DNA of 64,000 nucleotides from Sphingobacterium nematocida (GCF_900168125.1 NZ_FUZF01000021.1:1-64000), one strand, 5' to 3'; counted from the stretch's first letter, positions 1 to 6,983 are shown. The notes: generated from the sequence alone by a model not told the origin. Numbers and translations: made by a program.

Positions 1-100
1 AAAAAGTGAGTTCTGTACTACGACGTGTTTCATTCAGTGCTTTCCAGTTGCGTTCCATTCCATGTAAACGCAACGATCTCATTTGTGTTTCAATGTTCAT
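1..100 (-). CDS. istB: IS21 helper ATPase IstB, N-terminal part only (runs off window)
   Basis: Reading the minus strand from the ATG at 98-100 gives 33 codons open to the window edge. The peptide has the short basic helical start with an LRLHGM motif that is typical of IstB, the AAA+ ATPase that assists IstA in IS21 transposition. It begins 45 nt after the istA stop on the same strand, the usual IS21 order. The Walker motifs lie outside the window, so intactness cannot be judged. Confidence 0.8.
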   Translation of the reverse strand, partial: MNIETQMRSLRLHGMERNWKALNETRRSTELTF

Positions 101-145
101 TTTTTATTATTGTTTTTGTTATTCTGTTCAGGCCGTACCTGTTTA

Positions 146-1741
146 TTATATTCGTGTCCCATCGTTTGGCTGATCAAAGAGTTTGGGTTGACTACTTGCG
201 TAATAGGCTCTACCTCTGATATTGGCATGCTCAGGTAAGGAGCGTTTCACAGCGTCCTCTTCCTGATTGTTAGCTGTACCGTTTTCGAGCACATTTCTAA
301 AGTAGTAGTAGGTATATAGCTTGTTTTTTAGAACGTACTTACATGCTTTGTCAAACTCTTCTGTCGGGAAGTCCCTCTTTAACCTGAACAGCCCGTCACA
401 GGTACGGAATAACTGTTCGGGATAGCGCGCCCGCTCAAAAAGAGCTTCGAGAAGTTCAAGGAACTCCGGAGAGTGTGCTCTTGCCCTTGTTAGATAAGTT
501 TCATGAGATCGGTCTTTATGCGCCCGATGTTCGGATTTTAAGTGTTCCGCAACAGTTGTATAAGTGTTTTCCTGATAACTGCGTATATGTGTAGCAATCT
601 GCTTACCCTGGCAATAGATCGATACCATACTACGCGTGTAAACGATTTTGACTTTTGTTCCGATATAGGTAAACGGCACGCTGTAATAATGCTTGTTGCG
701 CTGGAGGTAGATATGTCCATTATTTCCTACTTTGAGCTCTGCGTAGTACTTTAACTCGAAGCGTTTGCCCGGTAGTTCATTCAACGTCGATTTTTCAGCA
801 CTTAAGAACCGTTCCTCACGACAGTATGGCTTTTGCTGCATCCGCGTCTGGTTATGCTTTAGCATACAGGATCTGATGGCATCATTGAGCGAATGGATGT
901 CGAAGAACTGCCTGTTTCTCAGCGGAGCAAAAACACGGGTATAGATCATTTTTACCTGGTTCTCTACCAGTGATTTGTCTTTGGGCCTTCCTGCACGGGC
1001 CGGTACTACAACTGTACCGTAATGGTTGGCGAAGTCTTCCATGGACTGGTTTAAGATCGGTTCGTATTTATCGGCTTTGATTACTGCTGCTTTCAGATTA
1101 TCAGGAACAATGGCCTTAGGCACACCTCCCAGAGCTTCTAGACAGCAGCTTAGGGCATACAAGAAGTCTGGAGTCTGCTGAGAAGGTACAGCTATGGCAA
1201 ATGCATAGTCTGAAAAAGGCAGGCAGGCGACAAATACTTCACAGGCAATCAGCTCCCCTGTGGATCGGTCGATATAATGGAGCTTTTTGCCTGAGAAATC
1301 AATATACAGTTTGTCGCCGGCGATGTGTTCCATCACCATGCTGCCTTTTCGGGAGACAAGCTGTTGTCTTAAATGATAATTAAACTGCGGATAGCTATAG
1401 CCGGTCGGGTCACTCTCGATATACTCTTGCCAGAGCAACAGTTTAGTGACGCCCGTACGTTTAAGTTCTCTTTCATAATAATCGAGACGACTTTTTAGGT
1501 ATTCAAACTTATCTGCTTTATAAGCAGGGTTACCGGCATGAAAAGATTTTTCCAGTAAAGGATCTTCCTGTTTAAGAAGTTCTTCTGTGTTGAATCCGCC
1601 ATCGGCCATCTTTTTGAGATAAGACCTCACCGTATTCTTACTCATCCCAAGAATGCGGGCAATTGTTTTTATTCCACTGCCGCCCTGGTACAATCTAATT
1701 AATTGCTTTATCTGACTCATTTGTTTTGGTTTTCCAGCCAT
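146..1741 (-). CDS. istA: IS21 family transposase IstA
   Basis: A 531-residue DDE transposase. The N-terminus has a helix-turn-helix (MSQIKQLIRLYQGGSG then IARILGMSKNTVRSYLK). The RNase H-fold core shows the first catalytic Asp in YIDFSGKK (about residue 148), the second in VPDNLKAAV, and the Glu in DKSLVENQVK. The C-terminal part is the beta-barrel/YYR-rich region usual for IstA. Length matches the family (about 500-530). The frame can be extended to a GTG at 1765, but the ATG at 1741 gives the more typical start. It is followed by istB, so the element looks intact as far as it is visible. Confidence 0.93.
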   Translation of the reverse strand: MAGKPKQMSQIKQLIRLYQGGSGIKTIARILGMSKNTVRSYLKKMADGGFNTEELLKQEDPLLEKSFHAGNPAYKADKFEYLKSRLDYYERELKRTGVTKLLLWQEYIESDPTGYSYPQFNYHLRQQLVSRKGSMVMEHIAGDKLYIDFSGKKLHYIDRSTGELIACEVFVACLPFSDYAFAIAVPSQQTPDFLYALSCCLEALGGVPKAIVPDNLKAAVIKADKYEPILNQSMEDFANHYGTVVVPARAGRPKDKSLVENQVKMIYTRVFAPLRNRQFFDIHSLNDAIRSCMLKHNQTRMQQKPYCREERFLSAEKSTLNELPGKRFELKYYAELKVGNNGHIYLQRNKHYYSVPFTYIGTKVKIVYTRSMVSIYCQGKQIATHIRSYQENTYTTVAEHLKSEHRAHKDRSHETYLTRARAHSPEFLELLEALFERARYPEQLFRTCDGLFRLKRDFPTEEFDKACKYVLKNKLYTYYYFRNVLENGTANNQEEDAVKRSLPEHANIRGRAYYASSQPKLFDQPNDGTRI

Positions 1742-1789
1742 CAGTGATCCAAATTGTTTGGTCACTAAGTAACAAAAACTACTCGCAAA

Positions 1790-1930
1790 GGGGTCAGCTT
1801 GCTCCAGCGCAATGAACTAATAAATGTATTTAGGGGGTCAACATCAGCCAGTATGGCAGTTGAATATGGGCTTTAAACGCAATATGCCTCCCTAAAACTA
1901 ATTCAATTTTGAGGGGTCACCTTGCTCCAG
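1790..1930. repeat. Multiple terminal repeats of the IS21 end
   Basis: Two near-identical copies of a roughly 18 bp word occur: GGGGTCAGCTTGCTCCAG at 1790-1807 and GGGGTCACCTTGCTCCAG at 1913-1930. A weaker third version starts with GGGGGTCAACATCAGCC near 1833. IS21 elements are known for repeated transposase-binding sites at their ends, and this layout fits. No other gene lies in the 150 bp between istA and the interrupted gene. Confidence 0.75.
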
Positions 1931-2504
1931 TATATCCATCTTTAAGCTGTTCGTCCGTAATGTTCTTGTGCAGTATAGCCAATAAAGCCGTTAACACGAC
2001 TACAGAAAATGGATTGCAATTGGCTCGAAGACCTGCCTCGTCCTGATCCAAAATCTTGTAGCTCTTAAAATCGTACCGAATCTTCGTATCCATAAATTCC
2101 TGAATATACACCTTAGGCCGATAACTTTTATTACCATCTGCAAGAATAGCTATTGCTGTGACCGGCACCTTGTATCGATCGTATATCTTATAGTAATACT
2201 GAAACATGCGCTCGGCTAGGTCTCCGCGTCCTTTGGCACTCTGTATCTCGATATGGCATAAAATAAATTTTTCTCCGCCATCCTTAAGATAGACTTTCAC
2301 TAGCTTATCGACATAACGTACCCCTTTACCATTGGCCTCTGGGGGAAATAGGCTCTCGAACTCCTTATCCAAATAATCAAAAGGCTTATTCAAATCAAAC
2401 ACGGAAGCAGCATCGATATACATAAATTCTAGAAAATGGGAAAATGTCTGCTCTAAAATAGACTTCCACAGCGGGTCGTCCACACGCCTTACTCTTTTAC
2501 TCAT
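1917..2504 (-). pseudogene. Rpn/PD-(D/E)XK nuclease-type protein, C-terminus cut off by IS21
   Basis: This 195-residue frame resembles Rpn-type (PDDEXK_2, recombination-promoting nuclease/putative transposase) proteins of Bacteroidota, usually about 290-330 residues. The nuclease-like core is visible: D46 in FDYLDKEF, then LCHIEIQSAKGRGDLAERMFQYY, whose E-x-Q pattern matches the (D/E)xK-like motif of this family. The reading frame reaches ITDEQLKDGY and then runs straight into the IS21 terminal repeat, which supplies the last four codons (TGAR, stop). The gene is therefore broken by the insertion, although the catalytic half could still be made. Confidence 0.8.
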
Positions 2505-2719
2505 AACTGTCTATCAAATGGTTACTATAGCAAAGATACTAAACACAATATTAAAATGCTAATTATTTTAGCTTTCTGTCGCTATTTATTCTATTCCAAA
2601 TAGATAGCTGAAAAGGAAAACTGCTTTATAGCGGCTGTAAATCACCCCGCTAGCAAACCACGACATCTTGAAAAAAAAGACTTCTAAAAAGGATAAACCA
2701 GCGGAGTAAAAGGGGGCAA

Positions 2720-2827
2720 CTCCAGAAAAACCTTCAACACTTAAAAGTCAACGGTCTAATAAAACGGATCGGCCCGGACAAAAGAGGCCACTGGCAAGTG
2801 AAAGGGAATGGTGAAAAAAATAGCTAA
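2720..2827 (+). pseudogene. Remnant of a helicase/ATP-binding protein C-terminus
   Basis: A 35-codon open stretch ends at a TAA at 2825-2827 and reads LKVNGLIKRIGPDKRGHWQV. This resembles the winged-helix C-terminal end of RecG-like or AlbA_2-type ATP-binding proteins (GLIKRxGPDKGGxWxV). No start codon or upstream domain is present, and upstream codons seem to be in another frame. The 2505-2829 interval otherwise holds no gene I can see. Treat as a decayed fragment; identification is by motif resemblance only. Confidence 0.4.
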
Positions 2828-2829
2828 AT

Positions 2830-3765
2830 TTATTGAAGCCTCCAAGGAGCTGCTGTTTGCCAATCGTCTGGAAATCCCAAGTTTTTCACAGCTATGGAAT
2901 GTTGGTCAACAAGATCTTCCACCTTTTTTACAAATGAATTATGTGGATTAAATGACGCCAACAAATGATTTATAACGATTATAGCTCCATAAATATTTGA
3001 ATTTGAATACTCGGGTATGTGTCCTTCTATCTTATTGTTTTTTCTTGAAGGAAATATAAGCTTGTTTGCAGTAAATCGTCTATTCCACAAGCGCGTATGG
3101 TGCGCACAGACATTTCTAACATCGTTCAAAAACAAAAGCCAATTTACCAAATGCTTTCCTGAGGGTACTCTAAAGCTTAATGCTACGGCATTTTTTGCTT
3201 CATTATTTTTCAGACAAGTATACAACTTGATCATTTTGCCAAAAGAAAGAATCTCGAAAAACATATTCTCTGGGGGATAGGTCTCGGAAGTGTACTTATT
3301 TTTGAATGCCTTCAAAAATTGCTCTTTGGGAGTACTAAAGTCTTCCAATATGGATTTGAGTACATAGTGTTCATAAGATAACACCTCTTCTTTTTCTCCT
3401 AGTAATTCTGGTTTCCCAATAAAATGCTTTTCGTGCAGCGACCAGTAAAACCCATTCTCGACAGCATATTGATTAAGTATCCGTGTACGGAAGCAAACTT
3501 CAATGCGTTCTAGATATTCCAAAAAGATACATCGCAGTTTTTTATCGAAAGTATAAATGTTTATAACATCTGCAAAAGTTGTACCCTCATAAAAAAACGA
3601 TTGTTTTTGTTTATCCTGCAAATGAAACATATAGCCACTCAGCCTATAATAGCTTACACTTTCTAAATATTTCCTAGCTCGATCCCGATCGCTAATAATT
3701 AGATTCCGACTTTCAAGCAAGTCGATATGCTCCTCTACAGTAAAGGCTTTCTTGGTATACTTCAT
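2830..3765 (-). CDS. Abi_2 family (AbiD/AbiF-like) HEPN abortive infection protein, copy 1
   Basis: A 311-residue Abi_2 protein. The family hallmarks are SYYRLSGY near residue 38, FDKKLRCIFLEYLERIE near 73-89, and RNVCAHHTRLWNRR with the HEPN RNase pattern R-x4-H (R217, H222). Such proteins are RNA-targeting toxins of phage-defence or toxin-antitoxin type. Length matches the family (about 300). It is more divergent from copies 2 and 3 than they are from each other. A hairpin RNA with its own promoter lies immediately upstream (3775-3838), and its T-tract ends only 9 nt before the ATG. Confidence 0.85.
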   Translation of the reverse strand: MKYTKKAFTVEEHIDLLESRNLIISDRDRARKYLESVSYYRLSGYMFHLQDKQKQSFFYEGTTFADVINIYTFDKKLRCIFLEYLERIEVCFRTRILNQYAVENGFYWSLHEKHFIGKPELLGEKEEVLSYEHYVLKSILEDFSTPKEQFLKAFKNKYTSETYPPENMFFEILSFGKMIKLYTCLKNNEAKNAVALSFRVPSGKHLVNWLLFLNDVRNVCAHHTRLWNRRFTANKLIFPSRKNNKIEGHIPEYSNSNIYGAIIVINHLLASFNPHNSFVKKVEDLVDQHSIAVKNLGFPDDWQTAAPWRLQ

Positions 3766-3774
3766 TATTTAGGC

Positions 3775-3825
3775 AAAAAAAAACCTCGCAAGATGCGCTT
3801 GAATCAGAGGCGTGCGAGGGTATAA
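3775..3825 (-). ncRNA. Hairpin RNA upstream of abi copy 1 (candidate RNA antitoxin/guard)
   Basis: On the minus strand an outer 7 bp stem CCTCGCA/TGCGAGG (3813-3819 with 3784-3790) surrounds an inner CGC/GCG stem (3810-3812 with 3796-3798), an 11 nt loop CTCTGATTCAA, and a 5 nt bulge CATCT on the 3' side. Nine T residues follow (3775-3783). A TATATTTG box lies about 6 nt before the predicted start. The same architecture precedes the other two abi genes. Expected transcript is about 50 nt. Function is inferred; a plain attenuator is the alternative. Confidence 0.65.
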
Positions 3826-3830
3826 CGAAA

Positions 3831-3863
3831 CAAATATAAGAAATAGTTTTTATTATCCAAAAA
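3831..3863 (-). promoter_or_regulatory. Bacteroidota promoter for the abi-1 hairpin RNA
   Basis: On the minus strand TATATTTG (3831-3838) matches the TAnnTTTG -7 element exactly. A TTTTTGG -33 element (3857-3863) lies about 19 nt further upstream. This is the same promoter type as at the other two abi units. Confidence 0.7.
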
Positions 3864-3922
3864 CAAAAATCAACTAAAATATTGAAGACCAATACCTAAT
3901 ACCTCCTTCACATTAAGCAAGC

Positions 3923-4168
3923 ATGAAAGAATATCTACACTATACGACAACGGCGAGCACCCCATTATCGGCATACAAGCAGGGAATAAATATGGAACTT
4001 CACAAGGCTTTTGAAAATTGGGTGGATGAACAAGGAGTCATAGATTATTGTAAGAAAAACTACTCATTTATATATGACACCGCAACCAATACATTGAATA
4101 GTGCAGTGAAGAAAGGTTGGTTGCAAAGAGACGATAATGCTTCCCCTAAAAAATATAAATTGACTTGA
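3923..4168 (+). CDS. Small hypothetical protein (81 residues)
   Basis: This short frame is divergent from abi copy 1. I do not recognise the family. The second half (VIDYCKKNYSFIYDTATNTL then AVKKGWLQRDDNASPKKYKL) looks like a small winged-helix or DNA-binding end, which may be the C-terminal scrap of a larger gene. An internal ATG at residue 24 (MELHKAFENW, about 3992) is an alternative start. It has no partner gene and ends in repeat-rich DNA, so it could be a remnant. Confidence 0.4.
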   Translation: MKEYLHYTTTASTPLSAYKQGINMELHKAFENWVDEQGVIDYCKKNYSFIYDTATNTLNSAVKKGWLQRDDNASPKKYKLT

Positions 4169-4216
4169 GCATTAAACTTAAACAGAACTACTATTTTCTT
4201 TAACTACTTATACGAC

Positions 4217-4272
4217 GAACGTCCTATCATAGGCTTGGTACCTCCTGCGGAAGAGATGTAAGGAAAATAGAA
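4217..4272 (+). repeat. Short dispersed repeat R1, copy a
   Basis: The word GTCCTATCATAGG, an 11 bp imperfect palindrome (CCTATcATAGG), is followed by GGAAGAG and AGGAAAATAGA. Similar blocks lie at 4391-4447 and 5865-5925. All three copies sit in the gaps before abi genes. Confidence 0.55.
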
Positions 4273-4273
4273 G

Positions 4274-4410
4274 TCCCCTGCTCGCGCGAGCGGCCTCGCT
4301 CGTGTCTAACTATTAAAAGCACGTATTTGCTAGCCAACTCTAGAAGAAAACCAAAAGAGGTTAAAAAGTAACGGGCAATTATAAATAACTTCGAGCGTCC
4401 TATCATAGGT
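4274..4410 (+). repeat. Dispersed repeat R2 (about 135 bp), copy a
   Basis: The block starts with the GC-rich CTCGCGCGAGCGGCCTCGCT and continues through ACTATTAAAAG, GCTAGCCAACT, AGAAGA, CCAAAAGAG, TAAAAAG and GAGCG. The same ordered words recur at 17751-17891, 13 kb away and outside any gene. It has no open frame. Together with R1 it fills most of the 4169-4530 gap. Confidence 0.7.
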
Positions 4411-4447
4411 TTAGTACCACATGTGGAAGAGAAGAAAGGAAAATAGA
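4391..4447 (+). repeat. Short dispersed repeat R1, copy b
   Basis: CGAGCGTCCTATCATAGG is followed by TTTAGTACC, GTGGAAGAG and AAGGAAAATAGAGG. It matches copy a at 4217 over most of its length and lies 190 bp before the abi-2 start. Confidence 0.55.
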
Positions 4448-4532
4448 GGTAGTCATGTTGGTTCTTGGTTGAAATAGTTTAAATTATTTCAATCGATAAT
4501 TGACTATGATATAAAACATTACACCAAAAATA

Positions 4533-4564
4533 TTTTGCTAACTTAATTTATCTTATTATATTTG
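4533..4564 (+). promoter_or_regulatory. Bacteroidota promoter for the abi-2 hairpin RNA
   Basis: TTTTG at 4533-4537 (-33 element) and TATATTTG at 4557-4564 (-7 element) are separated by 19 nt. The whole block is nearly identical to the promoter at 5962-5993. Confidence 0.75.
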
Positions 4565-4569
4565 TACCA

Positions 4570-4620
4570 ACGGTACTCGTACTGCTTCCCATAAGAACAG
4601 CATGCGGGTCTTTTTATTTT
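4570..4620 (+). ncRNA. Hairpin RNA upstream of abi copy 2
   Basis: An outer stem pairs ACTCGTA (4575-4581) with TGCGGGT (4603-4609), including G-U pairs. An inner stem pairs TGCT (4583-4586) with AGCA (4599-4602), leaving a 12 nt loop TCCCATAAGAAC and one bulged C. TTTTTATTTT follows at 4611-4620, and the abi start is 20 nt further on. The loop is almost identical to that of the abi-3 RNA although the stem sequences differ, which is the pattern expected for a conserved RNA. Predicted start is about 6 nt after the TATATTTG box. Confidence 0.7.
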
Positions 4621-4640
4621 ATAACCAAATTATACCTTAA

Positions 4641-5555
4641 ATGTCTGGAAAGATACCTCTGACCGTTCAAGATCAGTTGTCCTTATTGCAAGAACGCAAT
4701 ATGCAATTCCGAGATATTGATGCGGCCCCACATTTCTTAAGCAATATAAGCTATTACAGGCTAAAAGGTTATTGGTGGGAAATGCAAGAAGACAAAGTGC
4801 TTCATACTTTCAAAAAAGGATCCGTTTTTGAAGATGTGATTGATCTCTACAATTTTGACCGACATTTTCGATTACTAATTTTTAACGCTATTGAACGGAT
4901 TGAAATTTCCCTAAGAACAAAATTGATCTATCATTTATCGTTATCCCATGGAGCAGAATGGTATTTAAAGCAGTCCTTATTTCGAGACAAAAAGGAGCAC
5001 ATTAAATTTTTGTCAAAATTACTGAATGATATGTGCCAAAGCAGTGAGGAGTTTATGGTAAAGCATTATCTAAATCACCCAAACGATTATCCAGAAGCAT
5101 GGAAAGGATTAGAGGTTGTGACTCTGGGAACATTGTCAAAACTATTTGATAACCTAGAAATACAACTCCCAGAAAAATCTAAAATAGCAAATGAATTTGG
5201 CCTAAGCAGCACTAGAGATTTTTCAAGCTGGTTAAGAACCATAACACTAATACGCAACCTTATAGCCCATCATAGCAGACTATGGAATAGGGCATTGATA
5301 ATTAAATATACATGGCCTAATAATCTTTCTGGCACTGTTCTTAATTATATACCGAATGAAGACAGGAAAAAAAAGATTTTCCCAATCCTTTGTGCTATGC
5401 TATATATGAACGACAAAATATCTCCTGGGCACTCCCTAAAAAAGGAACTTATTGAACTAATTAAAGATTTTCCTAATATTCCTCCTTGGAAAATGGGTTT
5501 CCCAAAGGAATGGCTTGAGCAACCTCTTTTCTCGCAACTAAAGCCCAGTAAGTAG
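4641..5555 (+). CDS. Abi_2 family (AbiD/AbiF-like) HEPN abortive infection protein, copy 2
   Basis: A 304-residue Abi_2 protein with ISYYRLKGYWW near residue 36, NFDRHFRLLIFNAIERIEIS near 71-90, LRTKLIYHLS, and RNLIAHHSRLWNR carrying the HEPN pattern (R205, H210). It shares long stretches with copy 3 (NFDR, IEISLRTKLIYHLS, HHSRLWNR), so the two are close paralogues. A promoter and a terminator-like hairpin RNA precede it, so full-length abi mRNA would need read-through of the T-tract. Its stop overlaps the start of a DUF1016 remnant. The likely role is an RNA-cutting toxin held in check by the upstream RNA, which is inference from the family. Confidence 0.87.
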   Translation: MSGKIPLTVQDQLSLLQERNMQFRDIDAAPHFLSNISYYRLKGYWWEMQEDKVLHTFKKGSVFEDVIDLYNFDRHFRLLIFNAIERIEISLRTKLIYHLSLSHGAEWYLKQSLFRDKKEHIKFLSKLLNDMCQSSEEFMVKHYLNHPNDYPEAWKGLEVVTLGTLSKLFDNLEIQLPEKSKIANEFGLSSTRDFSSWLRTITLIRNLIAHHSRLWNRALIIKYTWPNNLSGTVLNYIPNEDRKKKIFPILCAMLYMNDKISPGHSLKKELIELIKDFPNIPPWKMGFPKEWLEQPLFSQLKPSK

Positions 5556-5836
5556 CTCAAGATGACCAGTTTTTCAAAATCGTTAACACGGAAAATGTAA
5601 ACCACCTAGACAACAAAACTTCCAGACAGATCATTCTAAACCTTTCAAAACTCCTTACACAAGAAATCGGAAAAGGGTTTTCGCGTTCGAATCTCTTCAA
5701 TATGCGAAAGTTTTACAAGGAATATCCGGATGTCCAGACAGTGTCTGGACACTTGACATGGTCATTTATATGTGAACTCCTCATTATCGAAGATAAAGCA
5801 AAGAGAAGCTTCTATCAAAAAGAAGAGCAGATATGA
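5552..5836 (+). pseudogene. Remnant of a DUF1016/YhcG-type PDDEXK nuclease gene
   Basis: A 94-codon frame without a start codon reads LSKLLTQEIGKGFSRSNLFN, then MRKFYKEYPDVQTVSGHLTW and SFICELLIIEDKAKRSFYQK. These are the diagnostic N-terminal motifs of DUF1016 (YhcG) proteins, about 350 residues long and found in restriction and defence islands. Only the DUF1016 N-domain survives, ending in TGA at 5834-5836, and the nuclease domain is gone. The frame opens just inside the abi-2 stop, suggesting a past recombination placed abi-2 against it. Confidence 0.75.
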
Positions 5837-5864
5837 ATAGGCGACGGGGTAATACTAGCGAAAC

Positions 5865-5925
5865 GGCAAGCGCCCTGTTATAGGCTTAACACTGTCGGCT
5901 GAGGAGAATAAGCAAACTAGAACCG
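5865..5925 (+). repeat. Short dispersed repeat R1, copy c (diverged)
   Basis: GGCAAGCGCCCTGTTATAGG is followed by CTTAACAC and CTGAGGAGAATAAGC. The order and spacing resemble copies a and b with more changes. It precedes the abi-3 promoter as copy b precedes the abi-2 promoter. Confidence 0.4.
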
Positions 5926-5961
5926 TTAAGTAGCTACAAAACAAATTATTAACCAAAAATA

Positions 5962-5993
5962 TTTTGTTTACTTAGTTTATCTTATTATATTTG
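5962..5993 (+). promoter_or_regulatory. Bacteroidota promoter for the abi-3 hairpin RNA
   Basis: TTTTG at 5962-5966 and TATATTTG at 5986-5993 are spaced by 19 nt. The segment between is nearly the same as in the abi-2 promoter. Confidence 0.75.
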
Positions 5994-5998
5994 TAATA

Positions 5999-6054
5999 AC
6001 AGTACACGCCACGCTACCCATCAGAACAGCGTCCCAGGGCGTGTCTTTTGCTTT
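5999..6054 (+). ncRNA. Hairpin RNA upstream of abi copy 3
   Basis: A perfect outer stem ACACGCC (6004-6010) / GGCGTGT (6038-6044) encloses a perfect inner stem ACGCT (6011-6015) / AGCGT (6028-6032), with a 12 nt loop ACCCATCAGAAC and a 5 nt 3' bulge CCCAG. A T-rich tract follows (6045-6054) and the abi ATG is at 6081. Compared with the abi-2 RNA, the stem bases change in pairs while CCCATnAGAAC in the loop is kept. Compared with the abi-1 RNA, the 7 bp outer stem and the 5 nt 3' bulge are kept. Confidence 0.72.
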
Positions 6055-6080
6055 ATAACCAGTTATAATACACCTCCAAC

Positions 6081-6983
6081 ATGTATAATAAGCAAGCTTT
6101 TTCTATTGAACAACAGATACAGCAATTAAAAGAAAGGGGACTTACGATACAAGACTCAGATAATGCTCCTCATTACCTTTCCCACATCAGCTACTACCGC
6201 CTCGCTGGATATTGGTGGCCAATGCAAGATGACAAAGTAAACCACATCTTTAAACCAAATAGCAAGTTCTGTGATGTAATTGCATTATATAACTTTGATA
6301 GAGAATTAAGACTGCTGCTGTTCGATATAATTGAAAAAATTGAAATAAGCCTAAGGACGAAACTTATATATCATTTGTCACATGAATTTGATCCCTGGTG
6401 GTTTCAGAACTTCAACATTTTTCAAAACGCACCCGATCTTGTAAAAACGTTATCAACCATTGAGGAAGAAATAGATAGATCAAAAGACACATTTATAAAG
6501 GAACATAAGAAGAAACACAAAGATGATGGAAGGTTTCCTCCTTCATGGAAATCCTTAGAACAAACCAGTTTCGGAGCCCTATCAAAACTATATGGGAATC
6601 TTAAGAATAATATATCGTCAAAAGATATTATAGCTAAAGAATTTGGCACAGTAAACCATACATACCTTCCAAGTTGGTTACAATCAATAGCACAAATACG
6701 GAACTATTGCGCACACCACAGCAGACTCTGGAATAGGAACTTACCAGGAAGTCCAAAACTTCTTCCATCTCCTCCCAACCGATGGATACAAGATGTGCCA
6801 AAACCTCACGAATTTCAATTCTTATATGTCCACCTCTGCTGCATGAAATACCTGCTGAATGTCGTTCAGCCTGAAAATAACTTTGGAGAAAGATTAGAAA
6901 ACTTGCTTAATAAGTTCCCAAATGTCGACCCTAATGCATTGGGCATGAAAAAAAAATGGCGCAATGAAGATTTATGGCAATAA
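6081..6983 (+). CDS. Abi_2 family (AbiD/AbiF-like) HEPN abortive infection protein, copy 3
   Basis: A 300-residue Abi_2 protein with ISYYRLAGYWWPMQDDK near residue 36, NFDRELRLLLFDIIEKIEIS near 71-90, LRTKLIYHLS, and RNYCAHHSRLWNR with the HEPN pattern (R207, H212). It is intact and full length. It is closest to copy 2 and has the same promoter plus hairpin RNA arrangement upstream. Three related but diverged units within 4.2 kb suggest stepwise acquisition or duplication with diversification of toxin and RNA together. Confidence 0.87.
   Translation: MYNKQAFSIEQQIQQLKERGLTIQDSDNAPHYLSHISYYRLAGYWWPMQDDKVNHIFKPNSKFCDVIALYNFDRELRLLLFDIIEKIEISLRTKLIYHLSHEFDPWWFQNFNIFQNAPDLVKTLSTIEEEIDRSKDTFIKEHKKKHKDDGRFPPSWKSLEQTSFGALSKLYGNLKNNISSKDIIAKEFGTVNHTYLPSWLQSIAQIRNYCAHHSRLWNRNLPGSPKLLPSPPNRWIQDVPKPHEFQFLYVHLCCMKYLLNVVQPENNFGERLENLLNKFPNVDPNALGMKKKWRNEDLWQ

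Larger units (their letters stand above)
1..1930 (-). mobile_element. IS21-family insertion sequence (right part truncated by window edge)
   Basis: The element comprises istA and the start of istB on the minus strand. Its istA-proximal end is placed at about 1930, where the sequence CTGGAGCAAGGTGACCCC (minus strand) ends the IS and the interrupted gene at 1930-2504 resumes. The other end lies beyond position 1. Insertion changed the last codons of the neighbouring Rpn-type gene, which marks the boundary independently. Confidence 0.8.

Noticed and set aside
1201..1383. Short frames antisense to istA and many others inside large genes
   Set aside because: They have no independent start signals, domains or promoters and are shadows of the real genes.
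4570..4620. Hairpins before abi genes as ordinary terminators of upstream genes
   Set aside because: A promoter lies immediately before each hairpin, no gene ends between promoter and hairpin, and the loop is conserved, so termination of an upstream gene is not the main role.
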